From an uncultured Eubacteriales bacterium (GTDB lineage: Bacteria; Bacillota; Clostridia; Oscillospirales; Oscillospiraceae): 36,486 nt of DNA. This document shows, piece by piece, positions 7,781 through 15,458 of this stretch. Within the stretch, counting starts at the first letter, position 1; the number at the start of each line of letters is the position of its first letter. The translations under genes and the position numbers were made by a program. The DNA is taken from contig URLT01000005.1 in the NCBI GenBank assembly GCA_900548795.1, forward strand, positions 1 through 36,486, given 5' to 3'. Under the pieces are notes generated by a model. That model was not told the DNA's origin. It did not search any database and saw nothing but the letters and a program-made list of their open reading frames with translations.

Positions 7781-8854
7781 ATGAGCATCCAAGCCGTGAC
7801 CCACGCCGTCAACATCCGCCGCGAGGGCAAGACGGTCGTCATTCTGGATCAGACGCTCCTGCCGAACCGCACGGAGTACCTCACGCTTTCCGAGCCGGGC
7901 GAGCTTTGGGAGGCGATCCACGCGCTGCGCATCCGCGGCGCGCCCGCCATCGGCATTTTCGCGGCCTATTCCATGGCCGTGCTGGCCGCCGGGATCGACG
8001 CGCCCGATTTCGACGGCTTTTACCGCGAATATCGCCGTCTTTCGGACTATCTCAACGGCTCCCGCCCGACGGCGGTGAATCTTTCGCACATGCTTCGGCG
8101 CATGGACGGCGTCGTGCTGGCGCACCGGGACGCGCCGCGCGCGGCGCTGCTGGCCGCGCTCGACCGCGAGGCGGCCGCGATCCATCAGGAAGACATGGAC
8201 ATGTGCCGCGCGATTTCGGAATACGGCCTGTCGCTGCTGCACGACGGGGACAACGTCCTGACGCACTGCAACGCAGGGCCGCTGGCCACCTCGCGCTACG
8301 GCACGGCGCAGGGGCCGTTTTATCTGGCGCAGGAGCGCGGCGTCAGGCTGCACGTCTGGGTCGACGAGACGCGCCCGCTTTTGCAGGGCGCGCGCCTGAC
8401 GAGCTACGAGCTGACGCGCGCGGGCGTGGACTGCACGCTCATCTGCGACAACATGGCCAACCTCGTCATGCGGCAGGGCAGGGTGCAGGCGGTGTTCTTC
8501 GGCTGCGACCGCATCGCCCGCAACGGCGACGTCGCCAACAAGATCGGCTCGTCCGGTCTGGCCGTGCTGGCGCATCACTACGGCATCCCGGTCTATTCCC
8601 TCGGCCCGTCGACCACGATCGACTTTTCCTGCCCCGACGGCGACCACATCCCCATCGAGGAGCGCCGCCCGGATGAGATCAAGGAGCTGTTTTATGAGCA
8701 GCCCATGGCGCTGCCGGAGGTCAGGTGCTACAACCCGAGCTTCGACGTGACCGACCACAGCCTGCTCAGCGGCATCGTCACCGAGCGCGGCATCGTGCGC
8801 CCGCCGTTCGACGAGGGCTTCCGCAGGCTCTTCCCGGAGGCGATGGGCACATGA
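7781..8854 (+). CDS. mtnA: S-methyl-5-thioribose-1-phosphate isomerase (aldose-phosphate isomerase)
   Basis: 357 residues. It isomerises 5-methylthioribose-1-phosphate (and in some bacteria 5-deoxyribose-1-phosphate) to the ribulose-1-phosphate form. It belongs to the eIF2B-related family; IRGAPAIGIF (51-60), the catalytic cysteine C163 in THCNAGPLATSRYGTA and the aspartate D243 in FGCDRIARNGD are in the expected places. A strong AAGGAGG lies upstream. Its stop overlaps the aldolase start (ATGA), so the next step is probably catalysed by that aldolase rather than by an MtnB dehydratase. No kinase (mtnK) or phosphorylase is visible here. Confidence 0.94.
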   Translation: MSIQAVTHAVNIRREGKTVVILDQTLLPNRTEYLTLSEPGELWEAIHALRIRGAPAIGIFAAYSMAVLAAGIDAPDFDGFYREYRRLSDYLNGSRPTAVNLSHMLRRMDGVVLAHRDAPRAALLAALDREAAAIHQEDMDMCRAISEYGLSLLHDGDNVLTHCNAGPLATSRYGTAQGPFYLAQERGVRLHVWVDETRPLLQGARLTSYELTRAGVDCTLICDNMANLVMRQGRVQAVFFGCDRIARNGDVANKIGSSGLAVLAHHYGIPVYSLGPSTTIDFSCPDGDHIPIEERRPDEIKELFYEQPMALPEVRCYNPSFDVTDHSLLSGIVTERGIVRPPFDEGFRRLFPEAMGT

Positions 8855-9525
8855 GCTATCAGAATTCCAACGAGGCCAGACAGGCCATTTTGGAGGCCGG
8901 ACGCCGCCTCTATCAGCGCGGCTATGTCGCCGCCAACGACGGCAACATCTCCGCCCGCATGGCCGACGGCACAATCTGGGCGACGCCGACCGGCGTCTCG
9001 AAGGGCTTCATGACGCCGGAAATGCTTGTGCGCCTGACGCCGGAGGGCGCGGTCGTCGAGGGCACGTGGCGCGTCTCGAGCGAGATCGCCATGCATCTTG
9101 CGATCTACCGCGAAAATCCGGCGCTGGGCGGCGTCGTTCATTCTCACGCCCCGGCCGCGACGGCCTATGCCTCGCTGGGCAAGCCCTTTGATCTGGCCAT
9201 TTCGCTCGAGACGGCGGTGCAGCTCGGCGTGATCCCCTGCGCGCCCTATGCCGTCACCGGCTCGCCGGAGCTGGCCGAGGCCGCCGCGCAGTTCTGCCGG
9301 GAGTATCACGGCGCGTTTTTGGAGCATCACGGCGCGGTCACATGGGGCGCGGACGTGATGCAGGCGCTGTTCCGCACGGAGAGTCTGGAGCACACGGTCA
9401 CGATGTACGAGCATATGCTCGCCCTCGGCACGCCGCGGCTGCTCACCGAGCGCCAGCTCGGGGAGCTGGAGGCCGTGCGCAGGCGCTTCGGCATCACCGG
9501 CGGCGGCCATCCGAGAGGAAGATGA
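8851..9525 (+). CDS. Class II aldolase (fuculose-phosphate-aldolase-like), probable partner of MtnA
   Basis: 224 residues. The zinc site and acid residue match L-fuculose-1-phosphate aldolase: E78 in VSSEIAMH, H97 and H99 in VVHSHAP, and H160 in LEHHGAV. In this family the enzyme cleaves ketose-1-phosphates to DHAP and an aldehyde. Coupled to mtnA by an ATGA overlap, its likely substrates are 5-methylthioribulose-1-P and/or 5-deoxyribulose-1-P, as in the known DHAP shunt. MtnB dehydratase belongs to the same superfamily, but the VSSE-N18-HSH arrangement favours an aldolase. The substrate is inferred from context only. Confidence 0.85.
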   Translation: MSYQNSNEARQAILEAGRRLYQRGYVAANDGNISARMADGTIWATPTGVSKGFMTPEMLVRLTPEGAVVEGTWRVSSEIAMHLAIYRENPALGGVVHSHAPAATAYASLGKPFDLAISLETAVQLGVIPCAPYAVTGSPELAEAAAQFCREYHGAFLEHHGAVTWGADVMQALFRTESLEHTVTMYEHMLALGTPRLLTERQLGELEAVRRRFGITGGGHPRGR

Positions 9526-9578
9526 CCCCAAATCAACCGAGAGGATAACCAACCAAACGGCATGACAACAACCGAAGC

Positions 9579-9626
9579 AGCACGCAAGCGCCAAGGGAGA
9601 AGCTCCCGCGCTTGCGTGCTGTTTTC
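9579..9626 (+). terminator. Terminator of the thrC-aldolase operon
   Basis: A 13-bp stem (9579-9591 with 9608-9620) whose loop can form an extra GGGA/TCCC stem, followed by GTTTTC. It lies about 55 bases after the aldolase stop. The same sequence recurs in degenerate form at about 12511, as part of a dispersed repeat. Confidence 0.6.
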
Positions 9627-9698
9627 AAATGTGCAATATTTTTTCGTTTCCGAATGCACGATGTTCTTCTTTTTTCGCTCCGGGATGCCATGCTTCGA

Positions 9699-9749
9699 CT
9701 TAAAGATTGCCGCGTCGGGCGCAAAAATGCGCCCTCCTCGCAATGACAT
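9699..9749 (-). repeat. Dispersed repeat family A, copy 1 (inverted orientation)
   Basis: Starts CTTAAAGATTGCCGCGTCGG and ends CCTCCTCGCAATGACAT. This is the reverse complement of the family unit (GTCATTGCGAGGAGCGAAGC followed by GACGCGGCAATCTTTAAG) seen at 12291 and 12441. The central part differs and forms a GCGC-rich hairpin. With the flanking 120 bases, it also resembles 12511-12680, so a longer ~170-base element was copied. Confidence 0.75.
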
Positions 9750-9787
9750 AAAAATGGTAGGTTTTCTGCGGAAAACCTACCATTTTT
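9750..9787. terminator. Bidirectional terminator between aldolase and ABC operons
   Basis: A perfect 17-bp stem (9750-9766 with 9771-9787) closes a TGCG loop, with A5 before and T5 after, so it works as an intrinsic terminator on both strands. It ends the convergent operons on each side. Its arm sequence (AAAACCTACCA) is also found next to the family A repeats at 12264 and 12414. Confidence 0.8.
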
Positions 9788-9846
9788 GCAATCAAACGAT
9801 TTGAATTTGTCCCTGCTCGGCCGAAGGCCGAATTTCACCGCGCAGC

Positions 9847-10569
9847 CTACAGCACCTTCGACAAAAAGCTCTGCAGACGCGGGCTTTGCGGGCTTCCGAA
9901 GAGCGCCTCGGGCGTGTTTTCCTCGACGATCTGTCCCTCGTCCATGAACAGCACGCGGTCGGCGACCTCGCGGGCGAAGCCCATCTCATGCGTCACGACG
10001 ACCATCGTCATGCCGTTCTCGGCCAGCTTTTTCATCACGTCGAGCACCTCGCCGACCATCTCCGGGTCGAGCGCCGAGGTCGGCTCGTCGAAGAGCATGA
10101 CCTCCGGCTCCATGCACAGCGCCCGCACGATCGCGATGCGCTGCTTCTGCCCGCCGGAGAGGCGGTCGGGATATTCCCCGGCGCGGTCGGCCAGCCCGAC
10201 GCGCTCGAGCAGCTCCATGGCCTTCGCCTCGGCCTCGGCGCGGGGCGTTTTTTTCAGCAGCGTCGGCGCAAGCGTGAGGTTGCGCAGGACGGTCATGTTC
10301 GGAAAAAGGTTGAATTGCTGGAACACCATGCCCATCTTCTGCCGCTGCCGGTCAAGATCGACCTTTTTGGCGGTCAGCTCGACGCCGTCGAGGAAGATTT
10401 TTCCGCTGTCCGGCTGCTCCATGCGGTTCAGGCAGCGCAGGAAGGTCGATTTTCCGCTCCCGGACGGGCCGATGATGCACACGACGTCGCCCCGGCCGAT
10501 CTCGGCCGAGACGCCGCGCAGCACCTCGACGCCGTCGAAGCGCTTATGCAGCTCTTGAACGCTTAGCAC
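9847..10569 (-). CDS. Polar amino acid ABC transporter, ATP-binding protein
   Basis: 240 residues. Walker A GPSGSGKST (34-42), Q-loop VFQQFNLFP, signature LSGGQ (137-141), Walker B VMLFDEP (157-163) and the switch histidine in VVTHEMGFA are all present. The sequence is of the GlnQ/HisP class that energises polar amino acid uptake at the inner face of the membrane. It overlaps the 3' end of the permease gene by 26 bases and is last in the binding-protein/permease/ATPase operon. The substrate cannot be told from the ATPase. Confidence 0.93.
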   Translation of the reverse strand: MLSVQELHKRFDGVEVLRGVSAEIGRGDVVCIIGPSGSGKSTFLRCLNRMEQPDSGKIFLDGVELTAKKVDLDRQRQKMGMVFQQFNLFPNMTVLRNLTLAPTLLKKTPRAEAEAKAMELLERVGLADRAGEYPDRLSGGQKQRIAIVRALCMEPEVMLFDEPTSALDPEMVGEVLDVMKKLAENGMTMVVVTHEMGFAREVADRVLFMDEGQIVEENTPEALFGSPQSPRLQSFLSKVL

Positions 10570-11275
10570 CCCTGTGCAGCCTCCTTTCCAGCCGGTTCAG
10601 CAGCGCCGTCATGCCCACGACGAGCGCCAGATAGGTCAGCGCCACGACCATCAGCGGGTTGAACGCGTCATAGGTATTGTTCCGGATCAGGTTCCCGGCG
10701 CGGGTCAGATCCTGCACGGCGACATAGCCCGCGACGGCCGTCTCCTTGAGCAGGGCGATCATTTCGTTGCCGATCGCCGGCAGAATGTTTTTCATCGCCT
10801 GCGGCAGAATGACGTGCACCGTCGTCTGCACGCGCGAAAGCCCCAGCGACCGCCCGGCCTCCATCTGGCCGACGTCAACGGCGTTGATGCCGCCGCGCAT
10901 CAGCTCGGCCATGTATGCGCCGGAGTTGATGCCGAAGGTGACGATGCCGACCGTGATGCCGTCGGCGGATTTCATAATGACAAAATAGAAGATCAGCAGC
11001 ACCACGACCACCGGGATGCCTCGAATGACCGTCACGTACAGGTCGCAGAGCCTGCAGACCGGCTTGAGCCAGCGGTTGCCCTCGCCGCAGTATTTCACGA
11101 CCGCGATCAGCGAGCCGATCACGATGCTGATGCACAGCGCGCCGAGCGTGATGATGAGCGTGTTGCCCAGACCCGTCAGCAGGAGGCGGTAGCGATCCTC
11201 CTCGAGGAAGGTCTCGGCCAGCTTTGCGCCCCATGTGCGGAAAAATTCCGCGATCGACCCAAAAAGCTCGCTCAT
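10544..11275 (-). CDS. Polar amino acid ABC transporter, permease
   Basis: 243 residues with several hydrophobic spans, for example LIITLGALCISIVIGSLIAV and VVVVLLIFYFVIM. It has the HisM/GlnP-type cytoplasmic loop motif EAGRSLGLSRVQT...ILPQAMKNILPAIGNE, which docks on the ATPase. One permease gene is present, so a homodimer is likely. It starts 6 bases after the binding-protein stop and overlaps the ATPase gene. Substrate not resolvable from the sequence. Confidence 0.92.
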   Translation of the reverse strand: MSELFGSIAEFFRTWGAKLAETFLEEDRYRLLLTGLGNTLIITLGALCISIVIGSLIAVVKYCGEGNRWLKPVCRLCDLYVTVIRGIPVVVVLLIFYFVIMKSADGITVGIVTFGINSGAYMAELMRGGINAVDVGQMEAGRSLGLSRVQTTVHVILPQAMKNILPAIGNEMIALLKETAVAGYVAVQDLTRAGNLIRNNTYDAFNPLMVVALTYLALVVGMTALLNRLERRLHRGAKRSRAA

Positions 11276-11281
11276 CCGCGC

Positions 11282-12049
11282 TCACCCGCCGTAGGCAACG
11301 TCGTACTTTTCAAAAATACGCTGAACCGTTCCGTCGGCCTTTAGCTCCGCGAGCGCCTGATTCACGGCCTGCACAAGGGTGTCGCTGCCCTTTTTGAACG
11401 CGAAGGCATACGGCTCCTCGGTCATCGCCTCGTCGAGGACGACCAGCCCCTGCTGCTCGGCGAGCGCCGCGGCGACCTCGCTGTCGACGACCCACGCGTC
11501 GGCCTTGCCGCTCGTCAGCGCCGCGACGGCGTCGTTGTTCGAGGTGAAGGAGAGCAGCTCATAGCCGCCGTCCATGCAGACGGATTCGGCCGTCGTGCCG
11601 GTCTGCACGGCGATGGTCTTGCCGGTCAGGTCGTCCTTCGACGCGATCTCGCTGCCCGGCTGCACGACGATCTTCTGCGCGGCCGTGAAAAACACGTCGG
11701 AGAAATCAACGTTCTTCTTGCGCTTCTCGTCGACCGTGATGCCCGCCATGCCGACGTGATATTTGCCGGACTGGATGCCGGGGATGATCGAGTCGAAATC
11801 GACCTGCTCGATCCGGAGCGTGACGCCGAGCTTCTCGGCGACGGCCTGCATCAGCTCGATCTCCACGCCGACCGGCTCGCCGTGCTCCAGATATTCAAAC
11901 GGCGGGAAATCCGGGCTGGTCGCGCCGACCAGAACGCCCTGCTCCTGCACGGCCTTGAGCGAGTCGGACGCGCCGCCGCAGGCCGTCAGCGCCGTCAGCA
12001 GCAGCAACAGCGCCGCCGCAAGGATCCATATCTTTCCAAAGCTTTTCAT
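11282..12049 (-). CDS. Amino acid ABC transporter substrate-binding lipoprotein
   Basis: 255 residues. The N-terminus has a short charged region, a leucine/alanine-rich core and the lipobox LTAC with lipidated C24, so it is anchored outside the membrane. The rest is a family 3 solute-binding protein (SPDFPPFEY, GVEIELMQAVAEKLG, GITVDEKRKKNVDFS). I start at ATG 12049, which has AGGGGGAA upstream and gives a proper signal peptide; an in-frame ATG 27 bases earlier would add a charged stretch. It is first in the importer operon behind a consensus promoter. It may bind glutamine, arginine, cystine or another polar amino acid. Confidence 0.93.
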   Translation of the reverse strand: MKSFGKIWILAAALLLLLTALTACGGASDSLKAVQEQGVLVGATSPDFPPFEYLEHGEPVGVEIELMQAVAEKLGVTLRIEQVDFDSIIPGIQSGKYHVGMAGITVDEKRKKNVDFSDVFFTAAQKIVVQPGSEIASKDDLTGKTIAVQTGTTAESVCMDGGYELLSFTSNNDAVAALTSGKADAWVVDSEVAAALAEQQGLVVLDEAMTEEPYAFAFKKGSDTLVQAVNQALAELKADGTVQRIFEKYDVAYGG

Positions 12050-12098
12050 GATTGCTTCCCCCTGTTCGATTTGCATGTTTATTTGTTTTCACTGCATG

Positions 12099-12126
12099 AT
12101 TATACACATATTTTGCAAATTGTCAA
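12099..12126 (-). promoter_or_regulatory. Promoter of the amino acid ABC operon
   Basis: On the minus strand TTGACA (12126-12121), 16 bases, TATAAT (12104-12099): both hexamers are perfect SigA consensus. The leader to the lipoprotein ATG is about 40 bases. Confidence 0.85.
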
Positions 12127-12263
12127 GAGATTTTTTCATATTCATTCAAATTTAGCCGCCTCGTATGCACGGACGCCGGACTTGGGCGAACGCGCCCTCC
12201 GGCGATACGCCGCGCCGAAGGTGCGCCGACCTCTGCGCCGACTCTGCAATGACGCAGACCACC

Positions 12264-12359
12264 GGTTTTTCCGCAAAACCTACCAATTTTGTCATTGCGA
12301 GGAGCAAAGCGACGCGGCAATCTTTAAGGTGCGACGCGGGATGCCGTAACGACAGAAGC
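12264..12359 (+). repeat. 96-bp direct repeat, copy 1 (contains family A unit)
   Basis: Identical to 12414-12509 except for A at 12306 (G at 12456). It contains the family A unit at 12291-12328 (GTCATTGCGAGGAGCAAAGC onward) plus an upstream arm, GGTTTTTCCGCAAAACCTACC, that matches one side of the 9750-9787 terminator stem. The high identity indicates a recent local duplication. Confidence 0.9.
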
Positions 12360-12413
12360 AGCCGGTTCCCCCTGCGACAAAAATCATCAGTTCCCACTGT
12401 GACAGAATCCGTT

Positions 12414-12509
12414 GGTTTTTCCGCAAAACCTACCAATTTTGTCATTGCGAGGAGCGAAGCGACGCGGCAATCTTTAAGGTGCGACGCGGGATGCCGTAAC
12501 GACAGAAGC
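12414..12509 (+). repeat. 96-bp direct repeat, copy 2 (contains family A unit)
   Basis: Second copy, 150 bases downstream of the first with one mismatch; the family A unit spans 12441-12478. The 54 bases between the copies are not similar to the unit. The whole interval 12050-12800 has no credible gene; frames crossing it are built from repeats. Confidence 0.9.
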
Positions 12510-12510
12510 G

Positions 12511-12680
12511 ACACGCAAGCGCCGAGGGAGAAGCTCGCGTGCCGTTCAATACTTTTTACGTTATTATTGGGTCTTGTCCATTTTTGTTTTCGAATGCATG
12601 TATTCTTTTTTCGTTCCGGGATCCCATGCTGCTCACTTAAAGATTGCCGCGTCGGGCTTGCGCCCTCCTCGCAATGACAT
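12511..12680 (-). repeat. Long form of dispersed repeat family A, inverted
   Basis: This stretch parallels 9579-9749. It opens with ACGCAAGCGCC..AGGGAGAAGCTC, continues with CGAATGCA...TTCTTTTTTCG.TCCGGGAT.CCATGCT and ends in the family A unit (CTTAAAGATTGCCGCG at 12636 to CAATGACAT at 12680). A partial further end (CCCTCCTCGCAATGACAA) lies at 12722-12740. Confidence 0.7.
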
Positions 12681-12778
12681 GTGGGGGAGTGGGACGGGTC
12701 ATGGAACGCGGCTCGTCAGCGCCCCTCCTCGCAATGACAAAATCGGGTGCGGCATATTTGGGCGCGGGCAGGTTTTGC

Positions 12779-12807
12779 TTGACTTTTCCGGTGCGCTGCG
12801 CTAGAAT
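12779..12807 (+). promoter_or_regulatory. Promoter of the AbrB-YnbB-EamA operon
   Basis: TTGACT (12779-12784), 17 bases, TAGAAT (12802-12807), about 40 bases before the first ATG. It lies directly after the last partial family A repeat. Confidence 0.65.
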
Positions 12808-12853
12808 AATTCACACAAATATGAAAAATATGATTTTTTAAGGAGGGAGCGGC

Positions 12854-13096
12854 ATGGCCTCTGGCAAGCATCTGCTGGGCAAGGCACGGGGGCGGCACAT
12901 CTTCGGCACGGTCAAGGTCGGCGAGCGCGGGCAGATCGTGATCCCGCGCGACGCGCGGGCGCTGTTCGGCATCTGTCCGGGCGACACGCTGCTGATCCTC
13001 GGCGACGAGCGCAACGGCATTCTCATCACGCGGCCGGAGGTGCTCAGCGACGCGGCCGATCAGGTTTTCAACAAATTGGAGGAAAAAGAAAAATGA
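12854..13096 (+). CDS. AbrB/SpoVT-type DNA-binding regulator
   Basis: 80 residues. The segment from VKVGERGQIVIPRDARALFG (21-40) to PGDTLLILGDE is the swapped-hairpin AbrB/MazE DNA-binding fold (beta strands around GQIVIPxxxR). AAGGAGG precedes the ATG. It overlaps the next gene (ATGA at 13093), so it is made with the PLP enzyme and probably autoregulates this operon. MazE-type antitoxins share the fold, but there is no toxin gene nearby, so a transcriptional regulator is more likely. Confidence 0.82.
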   Translation: MASGKHLLGKARGRHIFGTVKVGERGQIVIPRDARALFGICPGDTLLILGDERNGILITRPEVLSDAADQVFNKLEEKEK

Positions 13097-14385
13097 CGGA
13101 ACAATATCTCCGCATGGGCGTTTCCCCTGCGGTCTACGGCTACGGGCAGCGCGTGCTCGAGACGCTGCGCGGGCGCTTCGATGCGCTCGACGAGACGGCG
13201 GAATATAACCAGTGCAAGGTCATCGCCGCGATGCAGAAGCACCGCGTCAGCGCGGCCTGCTTCGCCGCGACCACGGGCTACGGCTATGACGACGTCGGCC
13301 GGGAGAATCTCGAGCGCGTCTATGCCGACGTGTTCGGCACCGAGGCCGCCCTTGTCCGCCCGCAGATCACCTGCGGCACGCACGCGCTGACGGTCGCGCT
13401 GTCGGCGAACCTGCTGCCCGGCGACGAGCTGCTCTCGCCGGTCGGCAGGCCCTATGACACGCTCGAGGAGGTCATCGGCATCCGCCCGTCGGTCTGCTCG
13501 CTGAAGGAATACGGCGTGAGCTACCGGCAGGTCGACCTGCTGCCCGACGGCAGCTTCGACTATGACGCGATCGCCGCCGCCGTCACGGAGAAGACCAAGC
13601 TGGCCACCATTCAGCGCAGCAAGGGCTACGCCATGCGCCCGACCTTCTCCGTCCGGCAGATCGGCGAGCTGGTCGCCTTCCTCAAGCGCATCAAGCCGGA
13701 CATCATCTGCATGGTCGACAATTGCTACGGCGAATTTGTCGAGAAGCTCGAGCCGAGCGACGTCGGCGCCGATCTGGTCGTCGGCAGCCTCATCAAGAAT
13801 CCCGGCGGCGGCCTTGCGCCGATCGGCGGCTATATCTGCGGGCGGCGCGATTTGGTCGAGCGCTGCGCCTACCGGCTCTCCGCGCCCGGCTTAGGGCAGG
13901 AGGTCGGCGCGAACCTCGGCCTGATGCCCGCGTTTTATCAGGGGCTGTTCCTTGCCCCGACGGTCGTCAGCGGCGCGCTCAAGGGCGCAATCTTCGCGGC
14001 GAATCTCTATGAGCGCCTCGGCTTCCGCGTGCTCCCGAACGGCACGGAGGAGCGCCACGACATCATTCAGGCCGTCGAGCTGGGCAGCCGCGAGGGCATG
14101 ATCGCCTTCTGCAAGGGCATTCAGGCCGCCGCGCCGGTCGACAGCTTCGCCGACCCGATGCCGTGGGACATGCCCGGCTATGACGATCAGGTCATCATGG
14201 CCGCCGGCACGTTCGTGCAGGGCTCGTCGATCGAGCTTTCGGCCGACGGGCCGATCCGCCCGCCCTACGCCGTCTATTTTCAGGGCGGCCTGACGTGGTA
14301 TCATGCCAAGCTCGGCATCCTGCTCTCGCTGCAAAAGCTTGTGGAGGCGGGGCTGGCAAATCTTCTTGAGGAGGAACAGAAATGA
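13093..14385 (+). CDS. Methionine gamma-lyase / 'aluminium resistance' family PLP enzyme (YnbB-like)
   Basis: 430 residues, the size of the COG4100 YnbB family in the Cys/Met-metabolism PLP fold. The likely Schiff-base lysine is K235 in GSLIKNPGGGLAP; MVDNCYGEF supplies the PLP-nitrogen aspartate, and FGTEAALVRPQITCGTHAL the phosphate-side residues. The family is annotated as methionine gamma-lyase-like or aluminium-resistance protein, but its true reaction is uncertain. It sits between an AbrB regulator (4-base overlap) and an EamA transporter (4-base overlap), suggesting that the transporter moves its substrate or product. Family sure; chemistry open. Confidence 0.88.
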   Translation: MTEQYLRMGVSPAVYGYGQRVLETLRGRFDALDETAEYNQCKVIAAMQKHRVSAACFAATTGYGYDDVGRENLERVYADVFGTEAALVRPQITCGTHALTVALSANLLPGDELLSPVGRPYDTLEEVIGIRPSVCSLKEYGVSYRQVDLLPDGSFDYDAIAAAVTEKTKLATIQRSKGYAMRPTFSVRQIGELVAFLKRIKPDIICMVDNCYGEFVEKLEPSDVGADLVVGSLIKNPGGGLAPIGGYICGRRDLVERCAYRLSAPGLGQEVGANLGLMPAFYQGLFLAPTVVSGALKGAIFAANLYERLGFRVLPNGTEERHDIIQAVELGSREGMIAFCKGIQAAAPVDSFADPMPWDMPGYDDQVIMAAGTFVQGSSIELSADGPIRPPYAVYFQGGLTWYHAKLGILLSLQKLVEAGLANLLEEEQK

Positions 14386-15290
14386 ACTGGTTTCTTGCAT
14401 CTCTGATCGCGCTGCTCTTCTGGAGCGGCTCCGACCTCTTCTCAAAAATCGGCTGCTGCGGCGAAAAGGACAAGACCGCGCATCTGAAAATGGTCGTCGC
14501 CGTCGGCGTCGTGATGGGTCTGCACGCCGCTTATGAGATCTTCCTCGGCGGCGTCGAGATCTCCCTGCACGTCATCTGGACGTATCTGCCCGTCTCCCTG
14601 CTCTATATCGTCTCCATGACCATCGGCTACATCGGCCTGCGCTATATCGAGCTGTCCGTCTCGTCGCCGATCTGCAACTCGTCCGGCGCGCTGGTCGCCG
14701 TGCTGACCGTGATCTTCGGCGGCATGGCCGCTCTGCGCGAGCTTTCGCCGCTGGTGCTGGCGGCGGTCGTGCTGGTCTGCGTGGGCGTGATCGGGCTGGG
14801 CGTGGTCGAGTCGCGCGAGGACGACGATTTGCGCGCGCGCCGTCAGGAGCACGCCAACCGCAAATACGCCAAGAGCTGGCTGGCCATTGCCCTGCCGGTG
14901 GGCTATTGCCTGCTCGACGCGGCCGGGACGTTTGCCGACTCGCTCGTTTTGCAGAAGATCAACGAGGATTCCGCCAACGTCGCCTACGAGCTGACCTTCC
15001 TCGCGGCGGGCCTGATCTATCTGCTGATCCGCCGCGAAAAATTCTCCTTCCGCGAGGAGCTGCCGAAGTATGTCGGCGCGACCTGCGAGACGGTCGGCCA
15101 GTTCTTCTATATTCAGGCGCTGGCCGACGAGGCGCACGTTATGTATTCCGCGCCGATCATCGCGGCCTACTGCGTGCTGTCCACCGTCTGGGGGCGCGTC
15201 TTCCTGCGCGAGAAGCTGTCATGGAAGCACTATCTCATGATCGGTCTGACGGTCATCGGCATCGTCTTCCTCGGCATCTGCGACGTGTGA
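14382..15290 (+). CDS. EamA/DMT-family transporter
   Basis: 302 residues with about ten hydrophobic spans in two repeated halves, typical of drug/metabolite transporters (EamA), which mostly export amino acids or other small metabolites. The N-terminus LIALLFWSGSDLFSKIG and the late motif AAYCVLSTVWGRVFLREKLSW are characteristic. A basic cytoplasmic loop (about 145-165, RARRQEHANRKYAK) separates the halves. The start overlaps the PLP-enzyme stop (ATGA), so the two are translated together. The substrate is unknown; by context it may be a sulfur amino acid or its breakdown product. Confidence 0.88.
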   Translation: MNWFLASLIALLFWSGSDLFSKIGCCGEKDKTAHLKMVVAVGVVMGLHAAYEIFLGGVEISLHVIWTYLPVSLLYIVSMTIGYIGLRYIELSVSSPICNSSGALVAVLTVIFGGMAALRELSPLVLAAVVLVCVGVIGLGVVESREDDDLRARRQEHANRKYAKSWLAIALPVGYCLLDAAGTFADSLVLQKINEDSANVAYELTFLAAGLIYLLIRREKFSFREELPKYVGATCETVGQFFYIQALADEAHVMYSAPIIAAYCVLSTVWGRVFLREKLSWKHYLMIGLTVIGIVFLGICDV

Positions 15291-15296
15291 TCTCCC

Positions 15297-15326
15297 ATGC
15301 ACCGGGCTTCGGCTCGGTGCATTTTG
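15297..15326 (+). terminator. Terminator after the EamA gene
   Basis: Stem ATGCACCG (15297-15304) with CGGTGCAT (15315-15322) around a GGCTTCGGCT loop, followed by TTTT. It starts 7 bases after the stop codon. Confidence 0.8.
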
Positions 15327-15378
15327 CATAATTTCCGGCAAGAAAACTGTGACATTCGCCAAAAATGAAGAAAGAGGA

Positions 15379-15440
15379 TTGACAAATGCCGCCGCCGGCA
15401 TTACGTTAATCCCGAATACTGGGGAAGCGCCGCTTCCCCG
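15379..15440 (+). promoter_or_regulatory. Candidate promoter and operator/leader hairpin of the sugar kinase gene
   Basis: A perfect -35 TTGACA (15379-15384) is followed 17 bases on by a poor -10, TACGTT (15402-15407). The spacer is filled by a 7-bp inverted repeat, AATGCCG-N4-CGGCATT (15385-15402). A second perfect palindrome, GGGGAAG-N5-CTTCCCC, spans 15421-15439 in the leader before GGAGG. A regulator site in the spacer is plausible but unproven. Confidence 0.4.
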
Positions 15441-15458
15441 AAAACGGAGGAATGCAGC

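Noticed and set aside
12264..12509. CRISPR array
   Set aside because: Only two long repeats with a 54-base gap, plus inverted copies elsewhere and no cas genes, so these are dispersed repeats.
12165..12677. 170-codon plus-strand frame between the ABC operon and the AbrB operon
   Set aside because: It is built from the 96-bp repeats, has no ribosome site and no domain.
12854..13096. AbrB-like protein as a MazE antitoxin
   Set aside because: The following gene is a 430-residue PLP enzyme, not a MazF/PIN-type toxin, so a toxin-antitoxin reading is not supported.
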